DNA of 64,000 bases, from the NCBI GenBank assembly GCA_964354135.1, contig CAYGZA010000001.1:24143-88142 (forward strand). The letters are read 5' to 3'. Under the pieces are notes generated by a model. It made no database searches. It was not told the origin of the DNA and was given only the letters and a program-made list of their open reading frames with translations. Positions 25,687 to 34,855 of the stretch are shown piece after piece; positions within the stretch are counted from its first letter, which is position 1, and each line of letters opens with the position of its first letter. The stretch is from CAYGZA01 sp964354135. Its GTDB lineage: Bacteria > Planctomycetota > Planctomycetia > Pirellulales > Thermoguttaceae. A program made the position numbers and the translations under genes.

Positions 25687-27798
25687 ATGAACGACGTGCT
25701 CGAAGCCATCGAAAGCTTCTTCGGGATTGAGGAAGTCCCGCAAGACGCGACCGGCTGCCTGGCCCGCATCGGCAAGGAGATCCGGGGTTGCCGCCCGCGG
25801 TTGTTGTTTCTTGCCGACGGGCGCGGGAAGGTCCTGGCCGGCGACGCCCTCGGCTCGCCGGTGAGCCTGGAAGCCGGAAGGCCGTTGGCGGGCGATCTGC
25901 CCGCCCGCCTTTCCGCCGAAGAGACGTGCGTGCTGCGCACGACGATCGACGCAGAACCGTTCTACGCCTTCGGGGTACGCCTGAGCGCGGGCGGCGAAGC
26001 CGGCATTCTGGGAGGCCTGGTGGAGTGCTCCCCGGATTCGGCCGCGCGGCTGGAGGGCAGTTGGCCGATTCTGACCGTCTGCGGCGAATTGGCCATGGCG
26101 GCCGTGAGCGGGCAAGCGAAAACCCGCATCCTCTCGACCCAGATCGACCATCTGGTGTCGCAGCAGTCGGCGCTCAAGGGGGCGCATGCCGAGGCCATTG
26201 TCGAGGCGATTGAAGAGCAACAGAAGCGGCTCCTGGAGGAGCAGCACCGGCTCGTCGTGGAGAAGGCGTGCCAGGCCAACGAGGCCGCCAACCGCGCCAA
26301 GAGCGAGTTCCTGGCCCACATGAGCCACGAGATCCGCACCCCTTTGAACGCCATCATGGGCTTCACCGACCTCCTGCTCAAGGGAGCCGACGAGGGCGAC
26401 GAGAAGGAGCGGCGCGACTACCTGGAGACGATCTACAAGAGCGGGAAGCACCTGCTGGAGCTGATCAACGACATCCTCGATCTCTCGAAGATCGAGGCCG
26501 GCCGCATGGACATCGAGAAGATCGCTTGCTCCCCGCACGAGATCGTGGCGAGCGTGATGTCGGTCTTGCGGGTCCGCGCCAAGGAGAGAGGGCTCAGCTT
26601 CACCTCGGAGTGGCCGGACGGGGTGCCCGAGAAGATCCAGGGCGACCCGGTGCGGCTGCGGCAGCTCTTGATCAACCTGGCGGGCAACGCGATCAAGTTC
26701 ACCGACTCCGGAAGCGTGCGTATCGTCACGCGCCTCGCGGGCGCCAACGGCAAGCGGATGCTGGCGTTCGAGGTGATCGACACGGGAATCGGCATTGCGG
26801 CGGACAAGCTCGGCGCCATTTTCGACCCCTTCGTGCAGGCCGACAACACGGTGACCCGCCGCTTCGGCGGCACGGGGTTAGGGCTGGCGATCAGCCGGCG
26901 GATCGCGGCCGCGCTGGGCGGCGAGCTGGCGGTCCGCAGCCAGCTCGGCAGCGGGAGCGTCTTCACGGCGACCATCGATCCCGGGCCCATGGAAGGGATC
27001 AAGTTCCTCGAAAGCCCTCCCACGGACGCCGTCGCCGGCCGAGACGGGCAGAGGATCGAGCGAAAGGTCACCCTCCCGCCGGTGCGGGTGCTCCTGGTGG
27101 AAGACGGCAGCACCAACCGCAAGCTGATCAGCCTGGTGCTCCGCCGCGCGGGCGCGCAAGTGACCACCGCCGAGAACGGCGAGATCGCGGTCAATATCGC
27201 GTCCAAGGAGTCGTTCGACGTGATCCTCATGGACATGCAGATGCCCGTGATGGACGGCTACACGGCAACCCGGAAGCTCCGCAAGCTGGGCGTCAGCCTG
27301 CCGATCCTCGCGCTGACGGCCCACGCGATGGCCGGCGACGAGCAGAAGTGCCTCCGCGCCGGATGCTCGGGATATGTCTCGAAGCCGGTCGACGCGGACC
27401 GCCTGCTGGAGACCATCGCCAAAGCCCTCGGCGAATCGGCCCCCGAGATCGTGGAAGAGAAGCAGCCTCTGGCGCAGGCCCGGCTGCTGGAGTCCCGGCT
27501 CCCGACCGACGATCCGGAGTTCCGCGAGATCGTCGAGGAGTTTGTCCAGCGGGCCCGGGAGCAGCTTGAGGCCATCTGCCAGGCGTGGGCCAAGCAGGAC
27601 CTGGAAACGCTCGCCCGCCTGGCCCATTGGCTCAAGGGGGCGGGAGGAACGGCCGGCTTCGACGCCTTCACCGAGCCGGCCAGGAACCTGGAGCAACTGG
27701 TCAAGGCACAGAAACGCGACCGAATCCCGGCGGCGATCGACGCCATCGCGGACTTGGTCTCCAGAATGGTCATCCCGGAGGCACAGGCGGTGAGCTGA
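25687..27798 (+). CDS. Soluble hybrid histidine kinase (HisKA-HATPase-REC-Hpt)
   Basis: The 703-residue protein has no transmembrane helix. Residues 1-140 form an unrecognised input domain. A coiled coil (EAIEEQQKRLLEEQHRLVVEKACQANEAANRAK) leads into the HisKA box HMSHEIRTPLNAIMGF with phospho-accepting His214. The ATPase has N-box NLAGNAIKFTDSG, G1 DTGIGIAADKLGAIFDPFVQ and G2 GGTGLGLAIS. A receiver follows with Asp516 in VILMDMQMPVMDG and Lys in VSKPVD. A C-terminal Hpt domain has His647 in LARLAHWLKGAGGTAGF. This full phosphorelay can pass phosphate to the receivers of the two genes downstream. ATG 25687 is chosen as the first start after the HDOD gene. Confidence 0.95.
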   Translation: MNDVLEAIESFFGIEEVPQDATGCLARIGKEIRGCRPRLLFLADGRGKVLAGDALGSPVSLEAGRPLAGDLPARLSAEETCVLRTTIDAEPFYAFGVRLSAGGEAGILGGLVECSPDSAARLEGSWPILTVCGELAMAAVSGQAKTRILSTQIDHLVSQQSALKGAHAEAIVEAIEEQQKRLLEEQHRLVVEKACQANEAANRAKSEFLAHMSHEIRTPLNAIMGFTDLLLKGADEGDEKERRDYLETIYKSGKHLLELINDILDLSKIEAGRMDIEKIACSPHEIVASVMSVLRVRAKERGLSFTSEWPDGVPEKIQGDPVRLRQLLINLAGNAIKFTDSGSVRIVTRLAGANGKRMLAFEVIDTGIGIAADKLGAIFDPFVQADNTVTRRFGGTGLGLAISRRIAAALGGELAVRSQLGSGSVFTATIDPGPMEGIKFLESPPTDAVAGRDGQRIERKVTLPPVRVLLVEDGSTNRKLISLVLRRAGAQVTTAENGEIAVNIASKESFDVILMDMQMPVMDGYTATRKLRKLGVSLPILALTAHAMAGDEQKCLRAGCSGYVSKPVDADRLLETIAKALGESAPEIVEEKQPLAQARLLESRLPTDDPEFREIVEEFVQRAREQLEAICQAWAKQDLETLARLAHWLKGAGGTAGFDAFTEPARNLEQLVKAQKRDRIPAAIDAIADLVSRMVIPEAQAVS

Positions 27799-27860
27799 TC
27801 GCCCCGCGGGCGCGGCCCCTGCCACGGCCGCCGGCCGTACCAGGCAACGTTGCGTGATTC

Positions 27861-27946
27861 CGGGAGGGCGAGGCTCCTGCCGAGCCGCACCGGAGGCCGC
27901 GAGTCCGGCGCTCTTGCCGGGCTCGGCAGGAGCCTCGCCCTCCCGG
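27861..27946. repeat. Inverted pair of GGGAGGGCGAGGC repeats
   Basis: Two copies of the 26-base unit, one direct (27861-27886) and one inverted (27920-27946), can fold into one long hairpin between the kinase and the HD-GYP gene. It may act as a transcription attenuator or terminator, but no T-run follows. Confidence 0.65.
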
Positions 27947-28007
27947 GATCGAGAAACCCCATTGAGCGAGCCGACGCCAGCTCACCTAACACAGAGGACC
28001 TGATTCC

Positions 28008-29294
28008 ATGAGTGAGCCAACTTTGCCCTCAGCCGTTCCGCAGGACTTCAGCTCGCTGGCCGAGAAAGTGGAGGCGATGCGCGTTCTGTTCGGCGCCCCG
28101 CGCATCGCCCAGGAACCCGTGCTGCACGGGTCGTCGGCCGACGAGGTGATTTCCAACCCGAGGATCGCGATCGTCGACGACGAGCCGATCAACATCAAGG
28201 TCGTCCGCAAGTACCTCAAGCTCGCCGGCTACCAGCAGTTCTTCACGACGACCGAGTCGACGCAGGCGATGGACCTGATCCGCGCCGAGCGGCCCGACGT
28301 CGTGCTGCTGGACATCATGATGCCGCAGGTGAGCGGTCTGGACATCCTCCGGGAAGTCCGCCAAACCGAGGAGTTCGTCGACCTGCCGGTGATCATCCTC
28401 ACCGCGGCATCGGAGCGGGAGACGAAGTTGAACGCGCTCTCCTGCGGGGCCACCGAGTTCCTCGGCAAGCCCGTCGACGCCGCGGAGCTCGAGCTCCGCG
28501 TGCGCAACGTCTTGACCGTCAAGGCCCATCAGGACCGGCTGAAGAGCTACGCCTGGGAGCTGGAGCGCGAAGTGGCCATCCGCTCCACCGACCTCGCCCA
28601 GGCCCACCGCGAGGTGATCCACTGCCTGGCAAAAGTGGGCGAATACCGCGACAACGAGACGGGCAATCACGTGGTCCGCGTGGGCCGCTATGCGGCGATC
28701 CTTGCCCAGCGTTTGGGGCGGAACAAGGAGCTGGTGGGGCGGATCCAACAGGCCGCCGCTTTGCACGACATCGGAAAAGTCGGCATCCCGGACGCCATCC
28801 TCCTGAAGCCCGGGAAACTCGATGCCGCGGAGTTCCAGGCCATGCAGCGCCACTGCGGCTACGGGCGCAACATTTGCGCCGCAACGCACGGCGAGGGAAG
28901 CATCACCTTCGAGTCGCACGCCAGCGCCGGAAGCAAGATCGCGGCCAGCGGGACATCCCCGGTGCTGATGATGGCGGCCGTCATCGCCCATACCCACCAC
29001 GAGAAGTGGGATGGGAGCGGTTACCCGCGAGGCCTGGTCGGGGAAGACATTCCCATTGAGGGGCGAATCACCGCGGTGGCCGACGTGTTCGACGCCTTGA
29101 CCAGCCAGCGCCCGTACAAGCCCGCCTTCCCGCTGGAGAGAGCGTTCGAAATCCTGAAGCAGGACCGGGGCCGGCACTTCGACCCGATGGTGATCGACGC
29201 CTTCTTCGACGCGCTCGACGAGATCATGGCCGTTTACGACGAATGCCGCGATCACCCGGCCGCTCCGGCCTCCCTGGAGACGATCCGCGGATGA
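28008..29294 (+). CDS. Response regulator with HD-GYP cyclic-di-GMP phosphodiesterase domain
   Basis: The 428-residue protein has a receiver at about residues 52-170: acidic pocket IVDDEP, Asp102 in VVLLDIMMPQVSG, Thr/Ala switch ILTAASE and Lys in FLGKPVD. A linker coiled coil (HQDRLKSYAWELEREVAIRSTDLAQAHREV) joins the HD-GYP domain at about 205-415: ETGNHVVRVGRYAA, AALHDIGKVGIPD (His-Asp 253-254), HTHHEKWDGSGYPRGLVGEDIP and ITAVADVFDALTS. These proteins hydrolyse cyclic-di-GMP. The active-site His and Asp residues look intact. It overlaps the next gene by four bases (ATGA), so the hydrolase and the cyclase are made together. Confidence 0.95.
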   Translation: MSEPTLPSAVPQDFSSLAEKVEAMRVLFGAPRIAQEPVLHGSSADEVISNPRIAIVDDEPINIKVVRKYLKLAGYQQFFTTTESTQAMDLIRAERPDVVLLDIMMPQVSGLDILREVRQTEEFVDLPVIILTAASERETKLNALSCGATEFLGKPVDAAELELRVRNVLTVKAHQDRLKSYAWELEREVAIRSTDLAQAHREVIHCLAKVGEYRDNETGNHVVRVGRYAAILAQRLGRNKELVGRIQQAAALHDIGKVGIPDAILLKPGKLDAAEFQAMQRHCGYGRNICAATHGEGSITFESHASAGSKIAASGTSPVLMMAAVIAHTHHEKWDGSGYPRGLVGEDIPIEGRITAVADVFDALTSQRPYKPAFPLERAFEILKQDRGRHFDPMVIDAFFDALDEIMAVYDECRDHPAAPASLETIRG

Positions 29295-30307
29295 GCACCA
29301 CCACCCGAGGAGTCGCGGCGTTTCTCCAGCAGGGCGATGCCAGCCTCTTCGGCGCCCTGTCGCGGAGAATCCTCGTCGCCGACGACGACCCGGCGATCCA
29401 GCGGCTGATCTCCCGGATCGTCCGCGCCGCCGGTTACGAGGTGACTCTGGTTTCCGACGGCGAAGAGGCGATGCAGGCCATCCGCACGGACCCGCCCGAC
29501 TTCCTCATCACGGACTGGAAGATGCCCGTGGTCGACGGGATCGCACTCTGCGAGTTCGTCCGCCGGGAACGCCTTCCTCATTACGTGTACACGATCCTCG
29601 TCACTGCGCAGAGGAACACCAGGGACGTGGTCCGGGCCATCGCCGCCGGCGCCGACGACTTCCTCTCGAAGCCGTTCACGCCGGGCGAATTGCTCTCCCG
29701 CCTGCAAGCCGGCTCGCGCATCCTGGAGCTCGAGCAGCGGCTCACGTTCCTCGCCCAGCACGACGACTTGACGAAGCTCCTCAATCGCCGCACCTTCTTC
29801 GAGACGCTCCCCCTGCACTGGCAGCAGTCGCTCCGCGACAACCGCCCCTTGGCCTGCGTGATGATCGACGTGGACCGGTTCAAGTCGATAAACGACGGGC
29901 ACGGTCACCAGGTCGGAGATGAAGTCCTCCGAGCCATCTCCCACACGATGAAGGAGTGCTGCCGCGAGAGCGACCTCGTGTGCCGCTACGGCGGCGAGGA
30001 GTTCTGCGCCGTCCTGGGCGATTCGGACGAGCAGGCCGCCGTCCGCTGGGCGGACTCGTGCCGGGAGCGGGTCGCGGAAACCTCCACGTGGATCGGCGGC
30101 GAAGGGATCACCGTCACGGCCAGTTTCGGCGTCGCCGAGAGAGACGGCGATACGCAAACCGCGGAACAGCTCCTCTATCTGGCCGATCAGGCCCTGTTCT
30201 CCGCGAAACGAGCGGGACGGAACCGCGTCGTCGCGTTCAGCTCGCTGAAGCAGAGCGGTACGTCCGGCTTCGGGACGCCGCTCCCGGGCGAACTGGAAGT
30301 GGATTGA
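29291..30307 (+). CDS. Response regulator with GGDEF diguanylate cyclase domain
   Basis: The 338-residue protein has a receiver (VADDDPAIQRL, Asp75 in FLITDWKMPVVDG, Lys in FLSKPFTPGEL) and a GGDEF domain from about residue 155 to 325. The catalytic motif is GGEEF at 234-238 (CRYGGEEFCAV), and an RESD inhibitory I-site (RxxD) lies five residues before it, so product inhibition is likely. DDLTKLLNRRTFF and MIDVDRFKSINDGHGHQVGDEVL are further family motifs. It makes cyclic-di-GMP from GTP. The ATG lies in the ATGA overlap with the HD-GYP gene; a longer in-frame start upstream would lie inside that gene and is rejected. Confidence 0.95.
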   Translation: MSTTTRGVAAFLQQGDASLFGALSRRILVADDDPAIQRLISRIVRAAGYEVTLVSDGEEAMQAIRTDPPDFLITDWKMPVVDGIALCEFVRRERLPHYVYTILVTAQRNTRDVVRAIAAGADDFLSKPFTPGELLSRLQAGSRILELEQRLTFLAQHDDLTKLLNRRTFFETLPLHWQQSLRDNRPLACVMIDVDRFKSINDGHGHQVGDEVLRAISHTMKECCRESDLVCRYGGEEFCAVLGDSDEQAAVRWADSCRERVAETSTWIGGEGITVTASFGVAERDGDTQTAEQLLYLADQALFSAKRAGRNRVVAFSSLKQSGTSGFGTPLPGELEVD

Positions 30308-30327
30308 GTCCTGCACCAAAGCCGCAA

Positions 30328-30390
30328 TGGGGGACAACCGCCCCCGGCTGTGCGCGCGCCTGGGGGACGGCCGCCCCCGGGTGCGCTTCC
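30328..30390. repeat. Two tandem GGGGGAC-type palindromes
   Basis: The unit TGGGGGACAACCGCCCCCGG is followed about 32 bases later by TGGGGGACGGCCGCCCCCGG, each with a GGGGG/CCCCC stem, just after the diguanylate cyclase stop. It could end transcription of the signalling operon. Confidence 0.5.
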
Positions 30391-30409
30391 GTCAGAACAG
30401 GCCGCACCC

Positions 30410-30597
30410 CCTGGCCAGAGGGGGCTTGACAACCGCGCGAGCATGGTGGGAGGATTGACGCTTAGGTGAAAAGGCTGCGCCGCCGAAAGCCCCGGTCCGA
30501 TGGATGAGTACCAGATCTTCTTCGCGCGATCGGCCCGAAAGGAACTCGAAGCCCTGCCAGGGGGGCCTTGACAACCACGCGGACGTTGGGGAGGATT
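30410..30597. repeat. Imperfect direct repeats flanking a toxin remnant
   Basis: About 48 bases at 30410-30457 and 30552-30597 are roughly 80 percent alike. Both contain CTTGACAACC and end in a GGGGAGGATT- or GGGAGGATT-type block. The relE-like fragment lies between and runs into the second copy. No intact gene is visible from 30308 to 30828 apart from this remnant. Confidence 0.6.
30500..30571 (+). pseudogene. RelE/ParE-family toxin remnant
   Basis: ATG 30500 opens a 23-residue frame, MDEYQIFFARSARKELEALP, then GGP and a stop. The first 20 residues are the typical N-terminus of RelE/ParE toxins (Y-x-I-x-F-x-x-S-A-x-K-x-L-x-x-L). The frame ends where the repeat sequence starts, so roughly 65 residues of the usual toxin are gone. 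No antitoxin gene was seen beside it. Confidence 0.65.
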
Positions 30598-30828
30598 AGA
30601 TGCGCGCCGGTCACGGGCTTTCCCAGGTCGGTTGCACGAGCCCACAACGACGCGACTTGGCCGAAGCCATGGGATCGTCAACACGCCAACATGGTCGGCT
30701 TCCTTCTCCACGCCTGGAGGCAGGCCGCTCTCCCTGCCGATCGCAAGCCCAACCTGCCCGACAGCGCCGCACGGGCGTTTTGGGCAGAAACCATATAAGA
30801 CGTAGTTAGGGCATAGAGAGGAGGAGAT

Positions 30829-31284
30829 GTGAAACGTGACACGCACTATACAAGTTGGGCCGCCACGTTGGCAACGGCTGCGGAGCTTGCACGGAAGTGT
30901 TACGACGCAACAATTACATTTGGAAACACCCCCAAAGTGGATCTACTTGCGGCAACAAAGGACGGTCCAGCATTCAAGGTTCAGGTCAAAGGGATCAGTG
31001 GGGAATACGCACTGCGCATCCAGAAGAGCTTCTTCGATATGCCAACCCAACAGGACCTCTTTCTCTTCATCGTAGTGGTTCCTGACCAAGACAAGGAAGA
31101 GCGTTTTCAGTTCTTTATTATGACCCATGAGGAGTCCAAGAAAGCTTACGCTTCAATGGGAACAGTCAAGCGGGACGGCTCACCATACAAGGAGGGCAAC
31201 GAAGGACTGACTTGGGGAGTCGTCAAGGCGCACAAAGACCGTTGGGACAAACTTCCTGGCGGCATGTCAGATAGGAAGCCATAA
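30829..31284 (+). CDS. PD-(D/E)XK-like nuclease-fold protein
   Basis: The 151-residue product starts at GTG 30829, just after a strong GAGGAGGAG ribosome site. Residues 13-57 read TLATAAELARKCYDATITFGNTPKVDLLAATKDGPAFKVQVKG: an N-terminal helix with Glu19, then Asp38 and the Q52-V-K54 strand, arranged like the E...D...(D/E/Q)-x-K core of PD-(D/E)XK nucleases and related resolvases. The remainder (QQDLFLFIVVVPDQDKEERFQFFIMTHEE) is alpha/beta. GC content is lower than in neighbours, which suggests transfer. It stands alone downstream of the toxin remnant. Function could be defence or DNA repair; the key acidic position is Gln, so catalysis is uncertain. Confidence 0.65.
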   Translation: MKRDTHYTSWAATLATAAELARKCYDATITFGNTPKVDLLAATKDGPAFKVQVKGISGEYALRIQKSFFDMPTQQDLFLFIVVVPDQDKEERFQFFIMTHEESKKAYASMGTVKRDGSPYKEGNEGLTWGVVKAHKDRWDKLPGGMSDRKP

Positions 31285-31451
31285 CCAGCGCCTGGAGGAC
31301 GACGCGGAAGACCGCGCGGCTCAGGCGCATCGTTGGGGAGCAAGCGATCTCGCGGCCGTTCCTTGGCTGGCCGTGGCAGTCGCCTCAGCCCTCGCGTACA
31401 ATCCCGGACGCTGGTTTCCGATTGACCTGCGCGTGTTAGGAGGTTGTCGCC

Positions 31452-34400
31452 ATGGCTTTGCGCTTCGGTTTCCTCGTTGCGATGAGACTCCGCTTGAACT
31501 GTGCAATCTTCTTGGCGGTGCTTCTGGCGGCTGTATCTCGGTCGTCTCTGCCCGCGGCCGTGCCGGGGCCCGAGTCGTATGCCAAAATGATCGCCGCTGA
31601 GCCCGACCTGGTCGCCCACTGGGCCTTCGACGGAAGCCTCAACGACGCCCAGGGCAAGGCCGACGCCCAGCCCAAGGGCGGCCAACCGCAGTTCACCCAA
31701 GGCCCCGGTGGTGACAAGGCCCTGCTGCTGGAGAAGCGCCGGTACGTCACCATGGGCAACACGCCGGAACTCGACTTGCCCGAGACGACGGTCGAGCTGT
31801 GGTTCCGGCTCGATTTCAACCCGGGCCCGGGCTACAACCCGTGCCTCATCGCCAAGCGGGCCGACGGCGATCACGCGCAGACGCGGTTCAGCGTCCACGC
31901 GATGGGCGATTACTCGGCCCTGGCGATCTGGAACGGCCGGGCGGTGATGATCTACCGCGTCGGCGACGGGCCGCTGGTGCGCGGCCGGTGGTATCACTTG
32001 GCGGTGACCTGCACGGCCAAGGAAATGCGGATGTTCGTGGGCGGGGTTCCGTGCGAGTTGGAGGGGCCGGGCGAGGTCTTTCAGTTCGACCGGAAGAACC
32101 TGCCGCTTTCGATCGGCTCGTCGCAGCCCAAGGGTGCGGAACTGTTGACCTGCGCGATCGACGAGGTGGCGATCTACCGCCGGGCACTCGACGAGAAGCA
32201 GATCGTCGCGCACGTGGACACGATGGGCTTTCAGAAGGACCGCCTGGAGCTAGTCGAGGCCCGCGAGGCCCACATCGAGAAGGAGGCGAGACTCCGCGCC
32301 AAACAGGACGCCAGGCGCGAGGCCCGGCGCAACGCGATCCTTTCAGACGCCGCCCTATTTGACACCCCCGGACCGACGCTGTACGCGGACAAGCACTTGG
32401 AAGCGATCAGCTTCCCGATCGGCGGCATCGGCACCGGCTCGATCCAGATGAACGGCCGGGCCGAGCGGCACATCTGGCAGATCTTCAACAACCACAAACA
32501 CGCCTTCGTGCCCAACAGCTTCTTCGCGGTCAGCGTGAAACGGGGCAATGACAAGCCCGTTCTTCGCGCCTTGCAGACGACGCCGGTTGGCCCCTTCCCC
32601 GCGATGAAGTCGCTCCGTCTCGGGGGTGACTATCCAAGAGCGGTGTACATGTTCGAGGACGACCAGATCCCCTTGGATGTTGTGCTGTTGGCTTTCAATC
32701 CGCTCGTTCCACTGAATGCCAAGGACTCCTCGATCCCGTGTGCGATCTTCTGGCTTGCGGCGTCCAACCCGACCGATCGAACGGTGGAGGTTACGTTCCT
32801 GGCGACCCAGCAGAACGCCGTCGGGTACCTTGGCGATGCACCGATCCAAGGCCGGGCTTATCCCGGTTACGGCGGCAACCGAAACCGGATCGTGCAGCGT
32901 CCCAAGGCCACCTTCCTCCACATGACAGCCGACAAACCGAAGGATGCCCGCGGCCATGGCGACATGGTCCTTGCCGTGCTGGCCGAAAGCGCCAAGGGCG
33001 CCGCCTCCTGGGGGACGCTCGAAGAACTCGCCAAGGGTTTGGCGGCTCCGGGGACGCTCGCTCAGACGGCCGAAGCGGGGCCAACGCCGGCAGGCCAGAC
33101 GATCGACGGAGCCGTATGGGTTGCGTTCTCCCTGAAGCCGAAAGAGGAACGCACCGTTCCCTTCGTCCTGACCTGGCACTTCCCCAATGTCCGCCACGGC
33201 ACCAGCGAGTGGAACGCCCAGGGCAACATGTACGCCAACAGGTGGCCCGACGCCATGACCGTGGCCACGTACTTGGAGTCCAATCTGAGGAACCTGGACG
33301 CGAAGACTCGCCTCTACCAGGACCTGCTCTACCAGACGAACCTGCCCCATTGGTTCCTGGATCGCATCAGCTCCCAGGTGGCCGTGCTGCGGAGCCAGAC
33401 GTGCTATTGGGGCAAGGACGGATACTTCGGCGGCTGGGAGGGCTGCGGCACCGGGAGCGGCTGCTGCCACGGCAACTGCAACCACGTCTGGCATTATGCC
33501 CAGGCCCACGCCCGGCTCTTCCCCGAGATCGCCCGGCGGATGCGCCAACAGGAGTTCCGCTACCAGGCCGCCGACGGCGCGATCCCGCACCGGCAGTTCG
33601 CCTCGTTCCCGGCCTTCGATGGCCAGTGCGGAGCCGTGCTCAACTCCTACCGCGAGCACCTGATGAGCCAAGACCGCAAGTGGCTCGACGCGAATTGGCC
33701 GAACATCCGCCGCGCGATGAACTACACGATCGTCACATGGGACAAGGACGAGGACGGCGTCCTGGCCGGGCCGCAGTGGAACACGCTCGACGGGGCGCTG
33801 GGCGGCAGCACCTCGTGGCTCGGCACGATGTATCTGGCCGCCCTGGCCGCCGCAGAGAAGATGGCCCTCCTGGAGAACGATCCGGAGAGCGCGAAACGCT
33901 ACGCGCGAATTCGGGCCTCGGGCTCGAAAAAGCAGGACGAAACCCTCTTCAACGGCGAGTACTACATCCAGATCCCCGATAAAGAGCCCCGCGAGGACTA
34001 TGGGACCGGCTGCGCGATCGACCAGCTTCTCGGCCAGTGGTGGGCGCACCAGTTGGACCTCGGCTGGCTCTATCCGCCCGACCACGTCCACACGGCCCTG
34101 TGGTCGCTCTTCATCTACAACTTCCGCGGCACAATGGAGGGCTTGAAACAGGTCCCGCGCAAGTTCGTGGCCGATGAGGACCCCGGCACGCAGATGATCA
34201 CCTGGCCGAAAGGCCCGCGGCCGCCCAAGGTGATTCTCTACGGCGACGAGGTGATGACCGGCTTCGAGTACTCGGCCGCCGCCGCGATGATCCAGGCCGG
34301 GTTAATGCAGGAGGGCTTCGCAATGGTCCGGGCGATTGCCACGCGCTACGACGGCCGCCTGCGGACCGCCCTGACGCCCGGCGACACGTCCTCCTGGGGC

Positions 34401-34844
34401 TACAGCGGCAATCCCTTCGGCGACGACGAGTGCGGCAAGTTCTACGCCCGGGCGATGAGTTCCTGGTCGCTCCTTCTGGCGTGCCAGGGGTTTGTTTACG
34501 ATGGCCCGGCAGGGCTGATCGGCTTCCGACCGGTGTGGAAACCGGAGGACCACATTTCCTTCTTCACCGCGGCCGAGGGCTGGGGGCTCTTCAAGCAGCA
34601 ACGGAGGGGCCAGGCCCAAACGGAACGAATCGAGGTCCACTATGGGCGGCTCAAGGTCGCGGCCCTGGTGTTTCAGGTCCCGGAAGGGGCCCGAGTGAAA
34701 GAGGTCTGGGTCGCCGAGGGAGACAAGCCGGTGGCCGCGCGTTTCGCTGCCGACACCAGCGAAATCCGCATAACCCTGGAGAAGCCGACGGTGATCGACC
34801 GCGGCGGCGGACTGGAGGTCACAATCCGCCTGGCGGGAACCTGA
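31452..34844 (+). CDS. Secreted LamG-GH116 glycosidase
   Basis: The 1130-residue protein has a signal sequence (LRLNCAIFLAVLLAAVSRSSLPAAV). Residues of about 50-260 form a LamG/concanavalin-type domain (LVAHWAFDGSLNDAQGKADAQPKG, YVTMGNTPELDLPETTVELWFRL, WYHLAVTCTAKEMRMFVGG, IDEVAIYRRAL). Then a GH116 (non-lysosomal glucosylceramidase-like) region follows: FPIGGIGTGSIQMNGRAERHIWQIFNNHK, and a catalytic barrel at about 620-1050 with GGWEGCG (Glu663, likely nucleophile), WNTLDG (Asp780, likely acid/base), and GDEVMTGFEYSAAAAMI. Activity on beta-glucosides or similar is inferred. AGGAGG at 31438-31443 lies eight bases before ATG 31452, which fixes the start. It is transcribed alone, next to sugar genes. 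Confidence 0.9.
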   Translation: MALRFGFLVAMRLRLNCAIFLAVLLAAVSRSSLPAAVPGPESYAKMIAAEPDLVAHWAFDGSLNDAQGKADAQPKGGQPQFTQGPGGDKALLLEKRRYVTMGNTPELDLPETTVELWFRLDFNPGPGYNPCLIAKRADGDHAQTRFSVHAMGDYSALAIWNGRAVMIYRVGDGPLVRGRWYHLAVTCTAKEMRMFVGGVPCELEGPGEVFQFDRKNLPLSIGSSQPKGAELLTCAIDEVAIYRRALDEKQIVAHVDTMGFQKDRLELVEAREAHIEKEARLRAKQDARREARRNAILSDAALFDTPGPTLYADKHLEAISFPIGGIGTGSIQMNGRAERHIWQIFNNHKHAFVPNSFFAVSVKRGNDKPVLRALQTTPVGPFPAMKSLRLGGDYPRAVYMFEDDQIPLDVVLLAFNPLVPLNAKDSSIPCAIFWLAASNPTDRTVEVTFLATQQNAVGYLGDAPIQGRAYPGYGGNRNRIVQRPKATFLHMTADKPKDARGHGDMVLAVLAESAKGAASWGTLEELAKGLAAPGTLAQTAEAGPTPAGQTIDGAVWVAFSLKPKEERTVPFVLTWHFPNVRHGTSEWNAQGNMYANRWPDAMTVATYLESNLRNLDAKTRLYQDLLYQTNLPHWFLDRISSQVAVLRSQTCYWGKDGYFGGWEGCGTGSGCCHGNCNHVWHYAQAHARLFPEIARRMRQQEFRYQAADGAIPHRQFASFPAFDGQCGAVLNSYREHLMSQDRKWLDANWPNIRRAMNYTIVTWDKDEDGVLAGPQWNTLDGALGGSTSWLGTMYLAALAAAEKMALLENDPESAKRYARIRASGSKKQDETLFNGEYYIQIPDKEPREDYGTGCAIDQLLGQWWAHQLDLGWLYPPDHVHTALWSLFIYNFRGTMEGLKQVPRKFVADEDPGTQMITWPKGPRPPKVILYGDEVMTGFEYSAAAAMIQAGLMQEGFAMVRAIATRYDGRLRTALTPGDTSSWGYSGNPFGDDECGKFYARAMSSWSLLLACQGFVYDGPAGLIGFRPVWKPEDHISFFTAAEGWGLFKQQRRGQAQTERIEVHYGRLKVAALVFQVPEGARVKEVWVAEGDKPVAARFAADTSEIRITLEKPTVIDRGGGLEVTIRLAGT

Positions 34845-34855
34845 CCGCTCGGACA

